From UBA6197 sp047638075 (GTDB lineage: Bacteria > Pseudomonadota > Alphaproteobacteria > Rhodobacterales > Rhodobacteraceae), in contig NZ_JBLJBV010000097.1 in assembly GCF_047638075.1 (NCBI RefSeq), positions 1 through 33,703 on the forward strand: a DNA stretch of 33,703 nt, read 5' to 3'. The notes below the pieces were generated by a model. It was not told the DNA's origin. It did not search any database and saw only the letters and a program-made list of their open reading frames with translations. The position numbers and the translations under genes are program-made. Below, piece by piece: positions 22,953 to 30,195 of this stretch (positions are counted from its first letter, which is position 1; each line of letters begins with the position of its first letter).

Positions 22953-24623
22953 TCAGCTTTCCGGGGCTATGCGTTCGATGATATCGTCCAGCGCACAGCC
23001 CTGTGGCAGCGCGCCAAACATGCCGCCATAGCGCCCGGCCAGGCGCGAGGCGCAAAATGCATCGGCCACCTCTGCCGACCCTTGGCACAGCAAGGCGCCC
23101 TGAAGCGTCAGGGCCATCTTGCAGCCGATATCGCGCATTCGGCCCTCTTGCCCGTCTTTCATCGCCAGATCGGCGCGCAGATCATCAATCGCGCGGTCCA
23201 GAAACCCGTTGTAACCGCGCGCCTGTTCAAGCTCTTTGAACACCGCAGACAAGGTTTCGGGCGTGCGCGTCAGCGCGCGCAAAATATCAAGGGCCAGAAC
23301 ATTGCCCGAGCCTTCCCAGATGCTGTTCACGGGCGCCTCACGGTATAGGCGCGGCATGATGCTTTCCTCAATATACCCCGACCCGCCATGACATTCCAGC
23401 GCCTCTGCCACCAGCGAAGGGGCGCGTTTGCAGTTCCAGTATTTTGCAAGCGCGGTGCCGACCCGCGCGATAGATTGCGCATCCGCATCCTTTTCGGCGT
23501 TGTCCATCGCACCGGCAACCCGCAGCGCCAGCGCCAGGGCGGCCTCAACCTCGATGGCCATATCGGCCAGCACCGCCCGCATCAGTGGTTGATCCACCAG
23601 CCGCCGTTGAAACGCCGACCGATGCCGCGTGTGGTGCAGCGCCTGCCGTAGCGCCTGCCGCATCAGCCCGGCCGAAGACGCCGCGCAAGTCATGCGGTTG
23701 CCGGTCACCATGTCGATGATCGTGCGGATACCGCGCCCTTCATCGCCAACCATCCGGCCATGAACGTCGCTAAACTCCATCTCGACCGTGGCGTTGGAGC
23801 GGTTACCCAGTTTGTCCTTGATCCGCTGAATGAACAGCGCATTGCGCGACCCGTCCGGCCGCCACCGGGGCACCAGAAAGCACGACAGATCCTGCCCTGC
23901 CGTCCGCGCCAGCACCAAAAACGCGTCGCACATCGGGGCCGAGCAGAAAAATTTGTGACCGTGCAAACGATAGTCGGCCCCCATGCCGGTTGCAGTGCCG
24001 ATTGGCGTGGCCGTTGTGGAAATCGCCCGCACGTCAGATCCGCCCTGCTTTTCCGTCATGAACATGCCAAAAAGCGCGCCGGTCTTTTCGCCGGCAGGAA
24101 TATCGCGGGGGTCATAATCGGTGGACAGGATGCGCGGCATCCATTCATCCGCAACCCCGGGTGCCGCGCGCAAGGCCGGGACGACCGAATAGGTCATTGA
24201 CATCGGGCACATCACGCCGCCTTCCGGCTGACTGAACATATAGGTCAGCGCCGCCATGCCCACATGACCGCCCGCGCCGCCATGCGCCCAAGGGAAATTA
24301 TGCACCTTTTGGGACACGGCAAGGCGCATCAGATCGTGATAGGCCGGGTGAAATTCAACCTGATTGATCCGCATCCCCTGACGGTCAAAGGCGCGCAATT
24401 CCGGCCCGTGCCGGTTGGCCTGATCGGCCTTCTCGAAAACCTCTGCCGCGCCAAAGACCTTACCGGTCGCTGCCAAATGAGAAATGATCGACGGCCCGCC
24501 CAAACGCCCCGCCCATTCACGCAAGGCCAGATCATCAGCCCAAAGATCCTGATCACCGATATCGATGGGAACGTTGAAAACCTCGTGGGTGGGCAGTATC
24601 GCAATCGGGTCGCGGGGGGTCAT
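22953..24623 (-). CDS. aidB: AidB-type acyl-CoA dehydrogenase family protein
   Basis: This is a flavoprotein of about 556 residues. It resembles E. coli AidB, a member of the alkylation-damage (Ada) response that binds DNA and FAD. Diagnostic blocks are 'THEVFNVPI' at the N-terminus, 'FHPAYHDLM', 'VHNFPW', 'GMFMTEKQGGSDV', 'IKDKLGNRSNATVEMEF' and 'ECHGGSGYIEESIMPRLYRE' followed by 'PVNSIWEGSGNVLALD'. The last ~100 residues correspond to the AidB C-terminal domain, so the protein is full length. I chose the ATG at 24623 because AAAGGA lies 6 nt upstream. It is 45 bp downstream of the cyclopropane synthase gene on the same strand. Its enzymatic substrate is not established in any species. Confidence 0.88.
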   Translation of the reverse strand: MTPRDPIAILPTHEVFNVPIDIGDQDLWADDLALREWAGRLGGPSIISHLAATGKVFGAAEVFEKADQANRHGPELRAFDRQGMRINQVEFHPAYHDLMRLAVSQKVHNFPWAHGGAGGHVGMAALTYMFSQPEGGVMCPMSMTYSVVPALRAAPGVADEWMPRILSTDYDPRDIPAGEKTGALFGMFMTEKQGGSDVRAISTTATPIGTATGMGADYRLHGHKFFCSAPMCDAFLVLARTAGQDLSCFLVPRWRPDGSRNALFIQRIKDKLGNRSNATVEMEFSDVHGRMVGDEGRGIRTIIDMVTGNRMTCAASSAGLMRQALRQALHHTRHRSAFQRRLVDQPLMRAVLADMAIEVEAALALALRVAGAMDNAEKDADAQSIARVGTALAKYWNCKRAPSLVAEALECHGGSGYIEESIMPRLYREAPVNSIWEGSGNVLALDILRALTRTPETLSAVFKELEQARGYNGFLDRAIDDLRADLAMKDGQEGRMRDIGCKMALTLQGALLCQGSAEVADAFCASRLAGRYGGMFGALPQGCALDDIIERIAPES

Positions 24624-24636
24624 GGTGGTCCTTTCC

Positions 24637-24654
24637 AAAACCGGGGTTTCCCGG
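24637..24654 (-). terminator. Small GC hairpin with T-run between cfa and aidB
   Basis: On the minus strand CCGGG-AAAC-CCCGG is followed directly by TTTT, 15 bp after the cfa stop and 14 bp before the aidB ATG. The stem is only 5 bp, so it may act as a weak attenuator that lowers aidB expression relative to cfa. Confidence 0.35.
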
Positions 24655-24668
24655 CAAGGGTGCGCAGT

Positions 24669-25898
24669 TCATTCGGCGGCCAGCCGTTCGCTGTCTGCCT
24701 GATCGCCCGAATAAAGGTAGTCGCGCGTCAGCGGCACCGCATCCTGACGCCGCGCCAGTTGCACCTGAAACACCACCTGCCGCCCGGCCCGAAACGTCAG
24801 CTCCGACGTCACCAGATAAAAGCGCCACATCCGGCAGAACCGTTCGTCATAAAGCGCGCGGGCGGCACCTTCATTCGCTTCAAACCGGGCCAGCCAGTGG
24901 CGCAGCGTTTCGGCGTAATGCAGCCGCCAGACCTCAATATCGGTCGGCCAAAGATCCTCTCGCTCAACCCCGTTCATCAGTTCTGATAGCGCGGGCACAT
25001 AGCCACCGGGAAAAATATACTTGCGAATCCACGGCCCGGTGCTGCTGGGGGGGGCCGCGCGCCCGATCGAGTGGATAAGCGCCACCCCGTCTTCGGTCAG
25101 CAACTCTCGCACCCGGCGAAAGAATGTCCGGTATTGCGGCACGCCGACATGTTCAAACATGCCAACTGAAACGATCCGGTCATAGGTGCCGCCCAGTTCG
25201 CGGTAATCGGCCAGCGCAAAGGTGACCTGCCCTGCAAAGCCCTCGCGCTTTGCCCGCGCCGTCGCGTAGGCGTATTGTTCCTGTGACAGGGTGATGCCGT
25301 GCACCGATACGCCGTGATCACGCGCAAGGCTGATCGCAAGGCCGCCCCAGCCGCAGCCGATATCCAGCACCCGCATTCCGCGCTGCAACCGCAATTTGGC
25401 GGCGATATGCGCCTTTTTTTGCTGTTGCGCCTGTTCGAGGGTATCGGACGAGTGGCGGAAATAGGCGCAGGAATACTGGCGGTCGGCATCCAGAAACAGA
25501 TCGTATAATTTGCCTGACAAATCATAGTGATGCGCGACATTATGCCGGGACCTTCGCATCGGGTTGAACTGTTGAACCTTTCGCAGCGCGTGCTGGATGA
25601 TCAGATCGGGCCGGTCCCAGGTTGGCGCGCGCGTTGCGGGAAGGTTGCGGATGATGAAATCCATGAACCCGTAAAGATCATCCCCTTCGATCAGCAAGGT
25701 GCCATCGGTATAGGCTTCGCCCAGGGCCAGTTCTGGATTCATGACCAGCCGCCTTGGGAGGGATGGATCGGTCATATGGACCGTGTAGCGCGGCGGGCCG
25801 CTGCCATAGTCCTGGTAGCTGGCGTCTGGATACCAAAGCCGCATCGCGCCCTGCACGATCATCTGCCTTAGTCTGTGATCAAGCAATCTTACCCACAT
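24669..25898 (-). CDS. cfa: Cyclopropane-fatty-acyl-phospholipid synthase family methyltransferase
   Basis: This is a SAM-dependent enzyme of 409 residues that adds a methylene across the cis double bond of unsaturated phospholipid acyl chains at the membrane surface. Family blocks are 'VAHHYDLSGKLYDLFLDADR', 'QYSCAYF', the SAM motif 'VLDIGCGWGGLAISLARDHG', 'GITLSQEQYAYA', 'VSVGMFEHVG', 'HSIGR' and 'WIRKYIFPGGYVPALSE'. The frame stays open to 26024, but the upstream part has no homology-like features. The ATG at 25898 with a GGGGA upstream begins 'MWVRLLDHRLRQMI', a sensible start. The longer N-terminal segment (about 110 residues before the HYD motif) matches bacterial CFA synthases. Vaccenate-rich Rhodobacterales membranes would provide the substrate. 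Confidence 0.9.
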   Translation of the reverse strand: MWVRLLDHRLRQMIVQGAMRLWYPDASYQDYGSGPPRYTVHMTDPSLPRRLVMNPELALGEAYTDGTLLIEGDDLYGFMDFIIRNLPATRAPTWDRPDLIIQHALRKVQQFNPMRRSRHNVAHHYDLSGKLYDLFLDADRQYSCAYFRHSSDTLEQAQQQKKAHIAAKLRLQRGMRVLDIGCGWGGLAISLARDHGVSVHGITLSQEQYAYATARAKREGFAGQVTFALADYRELGGTYDRIVSVGMFEHVGVPQYRTFFRRVRELLTEDGVALIHSIGRAAPPSSTGPWIRKYIFPGGYVPALSELMNGVEREDLWPTDIEVWRLHYAETLRHWLARFEANEGAARALYDERFCRMWRFYLVTSELTFRAGRQVVFQVQLARRQDAVPLTRDYLYSGDQADSERLAAE

Positions 25899-26163
25899 GT
25901 CGTCCCCACAAAGTGCCGTTGGACATACCATTGCCGGGAATGCTAACGCGACCAGCGTGGTCGGGCCCCGCATCATGGGGCCGGGCGGGCGCCTGTCTTT
26001 GCGCTGTCGCCAATACCGCCACAAAGGGCATCAGCGCCCTTCCATTTGGTGTTCTGCGCGCCGCGAAACGGCTGAAACCATATGTTTCCCCGTACAAACG
26101 ATGAAGATAGTGTGCCGCAGGATAGGCATTTCGGCAAGGGTGCAGCCGGGGGGGCGCGTTCAA

Positions 26164-26187
26164 TTTACCGCGCGGTTTACCGCGCGG
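26164..26187. repeat. Tandem 12-bp direct repeat (2 copies)
   Basis: TTTACCGCGCGG occurs twice in perfect tandem (26164-26175, 26176-26187). Six bases later a different unit is also duplicated. No function is evident; this is probably replication slippage. Confidence 0.8.
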
Positions 26188-26192
26188 TGCCC

Positions 26193-26214
26193 CATGTCGG
26201 GCGCATGTCGGGCG
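26193..26214. repeat. Tandem 11-bp direct repeat (2 copies)
   Basis: CATGTCGGGCG occurs twice in perfect tandem (26193-26203, 26204-26214), directly after the 12-bp tandem repeat. No function is evident. Confidence 0.8.
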
Positions 26215-26353
26215 CACCGCCAAAGTCATTGCCAAGCCGATATTCAACCCTTGACGGCAAAAGCCGCAATCTGGCTTACTTGCAACGCCCGACCCTCGTA
26301 TCGGCGTCGCTGTGCCGCGATGAACCGCGCCGGCGCAAAATACTGGACCTGCC

Positions 26354-26379
26354 GGAACACTCTCCTAGGTGTAGGAGTT
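26354..26379 (+). promoter_or_regulatory. EcfG-type general stress promoter upstream of osmF
   Basis: GGAAC (26354-26358) is followed after 17 bp by AGTT (26376-26379). The alphaproteobacterial sigma-EcfG consensus is GGAAC-N16/17-CGTT, so the -35 is perfect and the -10 matches 3 of 4. A short hairpin sequence CTCCTA-GGTG-TAGGAG (26362-26377) lies in the spacer. The predicted transcript would start about 20 bp before the osmF ATG. Confidence 0.6.
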
Positions 26380-26404
26380 AATTGGAAAACAGGAGCATTT
26401 CGCC

Positions 26405-27313
26405 ATGATCGCAAACAAATTCCTCGCAACTCTGGGCCTTGCCGCCGGCTTTGCATCGGTCGCGCAGGCGGATATCACCGTTTCGTCGAAAATTGACACC
26501 GAAGGCGGGTTGCTGGGCAATGTCATCGCCCTCGCGCTAGAGGATGCGGGCCTGCCGGTGGTGCGCCGGTTGCAGCTTGGCGGCACGCAGGTAGTGCGAG
26601 AGGCGCTGTTGGCCGACCAGATCGACATCTACCCAGAATATACCGGCAACGCGGCCTTCTTTTTCAACGAGGCCGATAGTAACGTCTGGAAAAACGCCAC
26701 TGCGGGTTATGAGCGCGCCAAGGAATTGGACGACGAGGCCAATCAGATCGTCTGGTTGCAACCGGCACCTGCCAACAACACCTGGGCGATTGCCGTAACC
26801 GGCCCCGTGGCCGACGAAAACGGCCTTGTCACGATGAGCGACTTTGGCGAATGGGTGTCAGATGGTGGCACGGTAAAGCTGGCGGCTTCGACCGAATTCG
26901 TTTCCTCGCCGTCGGTGCTTCCGGCGATGCAGGCGGCCTATGGGTTTGAGCTGAGCGAAGATCAGATGGTCATTCTGTCGGGGGGCGATACGGCGGCCAC
27001 CATTCAAGCGGCGGCGCGCGGCACGTCGGGCGTGAACGCGGCGATGGTTTACGGCACCGATGGTGGGGTGGGCGCCACCGGGCTGGTCGTGATGGCCGAT
27101 GACAAGGGCGTGCAGCCCGTCTACGAGGCCACCCCCATTGTGCGCGCCGACGTGCTAAAGGAATACCCCGCAATTGCCGATGTTTTGAACCCGATCTTTG
27201 CAGATCTTGACCTGACCACGCTGCAAAAGCTGAATGGCCGGATTCAGGTTGGCGGCGAACCGGCCGAGGCCGTCGCGCGCGATTATCTGACCCAGACCGG
27301 CGTGCTTGACTGA
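26405..27313 (+). CDS. osmF: Osmoprotectant-type ABC transporter substrate-binding protein (OsmF/YehZ)
   Basis: This is a periplasmic binding protein of 302 residues of the OpuAC family. The signal peptide is MIANKFLATLGLAAGFASVA with likely cleavage at AQA|D. The mature protein has 'ISSKIDTEGGLLGNVIALALED'-like start, 'GGTQVVREALLADQIDIYPEYTGNAAFFF' and 'YGFELSEDQMVILSGGDTAATIQAAA', all typical of the OsmF/OpuC class. The ATG has AGGAG 9 nt upstream. It leads a four-gene operon in the E. coli order osmF-yehY-yehX-yehW with nearly the same protein lengths. The E. coli system is stress-induced and binds glycine betaine only weakly, so the real ligand is uncertain. Confidence 0.9.
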   Translation: MIANKFLATLGLAAGFASVAQADITVSSKIDTEGGLLGNVIALALEDAGLPVVRRLQLGGTQVVREALLADQIDIYPEYTGNAAFFFNEADSNVWKNATAGYERAKELDDEANQIVWLQPAPANNTWAIAVTGPVADENGLVTMSDFGEWVSDGGTVKLAASTEFVSSPSVLPAMQAAYGFELSEDQMVILSGGDTAATIQAAARGTSGVNAAMVYGTDGGVGATGLVVMADDKGVQPVYEATPIVRADVLKEYPAIADVLNPIFADLDLTTLQKLNGRIQVGGEPAEAVARDYLTQTGVLD

Positions 27314-28496
27314 TCTGGTGCCCGTCGCGCGCCCGATGGGGCGAAACCTGTCACCTCCGGGTGTGCTGTTTGCGGTGCTGGGGCTTTTGTCGCTGTTGCT
27401 GCCGTTTGTCACGCTGCGGGCAAACCGGATCGTGGCGGGCGACGGCGCCGCCCCGTGGGAGGTTGCGGGGCCTTTTATCGTAACCGCTTCTTTGCTGGCG
27501 ATCGCGGGGGGGTTGGCCTGTGGCCTTGTCCAGATACGCCCCGCGCTGCGGTTTGTGGGTAGTCTGGCCTGCCTTGGGGGGGTGTTTGTGTTGCTGTCAC
27601 AAGGGTCCGCGAACCTGCTGGATGGCGCCGGCACCCTTGCCCGCGTGTCGCCTGCGGCGGGTTTTTGGTGCCTCTTGTCGGTGGCGCTGTTGCTGATGGC
27701 CGATGCGATTGGCGGGCTGCGCCCCGGCCCGGGGTTGCGGCTGGCGCTTTTGCTGTTCGTGTTGGCGGGCCTGTTTGCGCTTTTATCGTCTGGCGCGCTG
27801 GAACACCTTTCCCCCATGCAGGAATACCGCGCCCGCGAGGCCGGTTTCAGAACCGCCGCATCGCGCCATGTGGCGCTGGCGTTTGGGTCGCTTGCGGTTG
27901 CGGCGGCGATCGGCTTTCCGCTGGGGATTGTGTGCCACCGTCGCCCCGGTTTGCGTACGGCAACCATCCCGGTGCTAAGCTTTTTGCAAACCATCCCGTC
28001 ACTGGCGATGTTTGGCATCATGATCCCGATTCTGGGCTGGGTCGGTGACGCCGTGCCCGGCGCGCATGCCATGGGCATTGCGGGAATTGGCTTTGCCCCG
28101 GCCTTCGTGGCGCTGTTGCTTTATTCGCTGTTGCCGGTGGTTTCCAACACGGTCGCGGGGCTGGGGTCTGTCCCGCCCCCCAGCGTCGAGGCTGCGCGGG
28201 GCATGGGCATGACCCTGCGCCAACGCCTCTGGACGGTGGAACTGCCGCTGGCCTTTCCGGTAATTCTGGCAGGGCTGCGCATCGTGCTGGTGCAAAACAT
28301 CGGGCTTGCGGTGATTGCCGGGCTGATTGGCGGCGGCGGGTTTGGCACTTTCGTCTTTCAGGGTCTGAACCAGACGGCCACGGACCTGATCTTGCTGGGG
28401 GCGCTGCCCACGGTTTTCATGGCGCTGGTCGCGGCGATCCTGATGGATATTCTTGTCGACCTTGCGCAACGCACGCCAAAACGGGGAAACCCATGA
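27306..28496 (+). CDS. yehY: Osmoprotectant-type ABC transporter permease (YehY-like)
   Basis: This is the larger permease of the operon (up to 396 residues). The N-terminal half contributes several extra membrane segments. The C-terminal half is a standard binding-protein-dependent permease domain ('SRHVALAFGSLAVAAAIGFPLGI', 'FLQTIPSLAMFGIMIP') with the EAA loop 'EAARGMGMTLRQRLWTVELPLAFPVILAGLRI'. The extra N-terminal part is also present in E. coli YehY (385 residues). The start is uncertain. The TTG at 27306 overlaps osmF by 8 bp, GTG at 27318 is possible, and ATG at 27336 would give 386 residues, closest to YehY. None has a clear ribosome site, so translational coupling to osmF is likely. 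Confidence 0.85.
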   Translation: MTDLVPVARPMGRNLSPPGVLFAVLGLLSLLLPFVTLRANRIVAGDGAAPWEVAGPFIVTASLLAIAGGLACGLVQIRPALRFVGSLACLGGVFVLLSQGSANLLDGAGTLARVSPAAGFWCLLSVALLLMADAIGGLRPGPGLRLALLLFVLAGLFALLSSGALEHLSPMQEYRAREAGFRTAASRHVALAFGSLAVAAAIGFPLGIVCHRRPGLRTATIPVLSFLQTIPSLAMFGIMIPILGWVGDAVPGAHAMGIAGIGFAPAFVALLLYSLLPVVSNTVAGLGSVPPPSVEAARGMGMTLRQRLWTVELPLAFPVILAGLRIVLVQNIGLAVIAGLIGGGGFGTFVFQGLNQTATDLILLGALPTVFMALVAAILMDILVDLAQRTPKRGNP

Positions 28497-29428
28497 TCGA
28501 AATTGACCGGATAACAAAGATCTACAATGGCGCCCCTGCCGTTGATGCCGTGTCGATGCTGATTGAGACCGGGACCATCACCGTTGTCGTTGGCACGTCG
28601 GGGTCGGGCAAGACCACGCTTTTGCGGATGATCAACCGGCTGGTTGAACCGACCTCGGGCGAGGTGCGGATCAACGGCGAGCCGACGCACGCGGTTGCCC
28701 CGCATATCCTGCGCCGCCGGATTGGCTATGCGATTCAGGGCAACGGGCTTTTCCCGCATCAAACGGTGGCGCGCAACATCGCCGCCGTGCCGCGCCTTCT
28801 GAATTGGCCCGCCGACAGGATCAGCGCCCGCGTGGATGAATTGCTGGCCCTGTTCGGCATGGAGCCCGGCGAATTCCGGGGCCGCTATCCGCAGGAACTG
28901 TCGGGCGGGCAGCAACAGCGGGTGGGGGTGGCGCGGGCCTTGGCCTCGCGCCCCGATCTTTTGCTGATGGACGAGCCGTTCGGCGCGCTTGACCCCATCA
29001 TCCGGGCCCGCGCGCAACACGATCTGCGGCAGATTCAGCGCAAGCTGGGCTCAACCATCGTGCTGGTCACCCATGACATGGATGAGGCGATCTTGCTGGG
29101 GGATCGGGTGGGGGTGATGGATCAGGGCCGGCTGATCCAATACGGCCCGCCGCAGGATATTGTCGCGCGGCCCGTAAATGGGTTTGTCGCGGACATGGTG
29201 GGCGACGCGGAACGCCCGATGCGGCTTTTGTCGCTGATACCCGTTGGTGATCTGGCCGAGGCAGGCCCCGCCGAGGGCAAGGCGCTGCCCGCCACGGCCA
29301 GCCTGCGTGATGCGCTGTCGGCCTGTCTTTGGTCGGGCCATGACGCGGTGCCGGTGGAACGTGACGGACTGGGCATCGGGCGCGTCACGCTGGCGGCAAT
29401 CCGCAACCGCGTCAGGCAGCAGGCATGA
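28493..29428 (+). CDS. yehX: Osmoprotectant-type ABC transporter ATP-binding protein (YehX-like)
   Basis: This is the ATPase of the importer (311 residues). Walker A is GTSGSGKTT with K40. The signature is 'LSGGQQQRVGVARAL', Walker B is 'LLLMDEPFGALDPI', and the H-loop is in 'TIVLVTHDMDEA'. The C-terminal ~70 residues form an accessory region in the place where ProV/OpuCA carry CBS domains. Here it is too short for a tandem CBS pair, as in YehX. The ATG overlaps the yehY stop by 4 bp (ATGA), and its own stop overlaps yehW the same way. Confidence 0.9.
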   Translation: MIEIDRITKIYNGAPAVDAVSMLIETGTITVVVGTSGSGKTTLLRMINRLVEPTSGEVRINGEPTHAVAPHILRRRIGYAIQGNGLFPHQTVARNIAAVPRLLNWPADRISARVDELLALFGMEPGEFRGRYPQELSGGQQQRVGVARALASRPDLLLMDEPFGALDPIIRARAQHDLRQIQRKLGSTIVLVTHDMDEAILLGDRVGVMDQGRLIQYGPPQDIVARPVNGFVADMVGDAERPMRLLSLIPVGDLAEAGPAEGKALPATASLRDALSACLWSGHDAVPVERDGLGIGRVTLAAIRNRVRQQA

Positions 29429-30162
29429 AAGCGGCCACACTTATCCGCGCCGGGCTTTTTGCGCTGCTGGCGGCACTGGTGCTGCGACCGGCCGCCTTTG
29501 GCTGGATGTTCAGGCCGTTTGCGCCGCCCGGCGGGCCGGTGATCTATGATCGCAGCTCGCTTTTGTCATTGTCGCTGAACCATCTGGCGCTGGTCGCATT
29601 GGCCAGCCTTGCGGCCACGCTGGTAGCGGTTGCGCTGGCCATTTTCGTCACCCGGCCTGCGGGCGCGGCCTTTCGCCCGCTATCGCGCACCATCACCAAT
29701 ATCGGCCAGTCCTTTCCACCGGTTGCGGTGCTGGCGCTGGCGGTCCCTGCGCTTGGCTTTGGCGCCAAACCAACGCTGGTTGCACTGTTTTTATATGGGC
29801 TGCTGCCGATTTTCGAAAATGCCCTGACTGCGCTATCAACCCTTCCGCCCCGCACGATGGAGGCCGCACGCGGCATGGGCCTTGACCGTTGGCAGCGGCT
29901 GATGCAGGTGGAATTGCCGCTGGCCGCCCCGGTCATTCTGGCCGGTATCCGTGTTTCGGTGATGATCGCGCTTGGCACCGCAACGATCGGGTCAACCGTG
30001 GCGGCAAAGACGCTGGGCGAGGTGATCATTGCGGGCCTGCTGACCAATAACACGGCCTTTGTGCTGCAAGGCGGCCTGACGGTCGGCCTGTTGGCGATGC
30101 TGATCTACGACACGTTTGCGCAGATAGAAGGCCGCATGGTGCGCCGTCGCGCCGCGGTGTAG
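29425..30162 (+). CDS. yehW: Osmoprotectant-type ABC transporter permease (YehW-like)
   Basis: This is the smaller permease of the operon (245 residues). It has 'SLSLNHLALVALASLAATLVAVALAIFVTRP', 'ITNIGQSFPPVAVLALAVPALGFG' and the EAA loop 'EAARGMGLDRWQRLMQVELPLAAPVILAGIRV', then 'TIGSTVAAKTLGEVIIAGL'. Membrane segments fill the rest. It pairs with the YehY-like protein to form the channel. The ATG overlaps the yehX stop (ATGA). The gene ends 33 bp before cydD, and no intrinsic terminator with a U-run separates the two operons. Confidence 0.88.
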   Translation: MKAATLIRAGLFALLAALVLRPAAFGWMFRPFAPPGGPVIYDRSSLLSLSLNHLALVALASLAATLVAVALAIFVTRPAGAAFRPLSRTITNIGQSFPPVAVLALAVPALGFGAKPTLVALFLYGLLPIFENALTALSTLPPRTMEAARGMGLDRWQRLMQVELPLAAPVILAGIRVSVMIALGTATIGSTVAAKTLGEVIIAGLLTNNTAFVLQGGLTVGLLAMLIYDTFAQIEGRMVRRRAAV

Positions 30163-30184
30163 CCTCATGCTGCATGACATGAGG
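30163..30184 (+). promoter_or_regulatory. Inverted repeat covering the cydD ribosome-site region
   Basis: CCTCATG (30163-30169) pairs with CATGAGG (30178-30184), immediately after the yehW stop codon. The right arm contains GAGG, the best Shine-Dalgarno candidate, 11 nt before the cydD GTG. The hairpin has no U-run, so it is unlikely to be a terminator. It could limit cydD translation unless ribosomes finishing yehW open it. Confidence 0.45.
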
Positions 30185-30195
30185 GCGCAGGTCTG

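Larger units (their letters stand above)
25899..26404. other. 506-bp divergent intergenic region, non-coding
   Basis: This gap separates cfa (minus) from osmF (plus). It holds small inverted repeats near cfa (CGACCA/TGGTCG at 25949-25963; GGCCCC/GGGGCC at 25964-25982), two tandem duplications (26164-26187, 26193-26214) and an EcfG-type promoter before osmF. I found no convincing gene: frames crossing it lack ribosome sites or recognisable protein features. I saw no tRNA or structured riboswitch. Confidence 0.6.

Noticed and set aside
25942..25970. EcfG-type promoter for cfa on the minus strand (GGGGC-N16-CGTT)
   Set aside because: The -35 matches only 3 of 5 bases and overlaps hairpin-forming repeats, so it is too weak to call.
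25899..26024. 42-residue N-terminal extension of the cyclopropane synthase frame
   Set aside because: It crosses the hairpin-rich promoter region and lacks a ribosome site. The ATG at 25898 has GGGGA upstream and begins a family-like sequence.
26164..26214. Short repeats considered as a CRISPR remnant
   Set aside because: The units are 11-12 bp, directly tandem with no spacers, and only two copies each. No cas gene is nearby.
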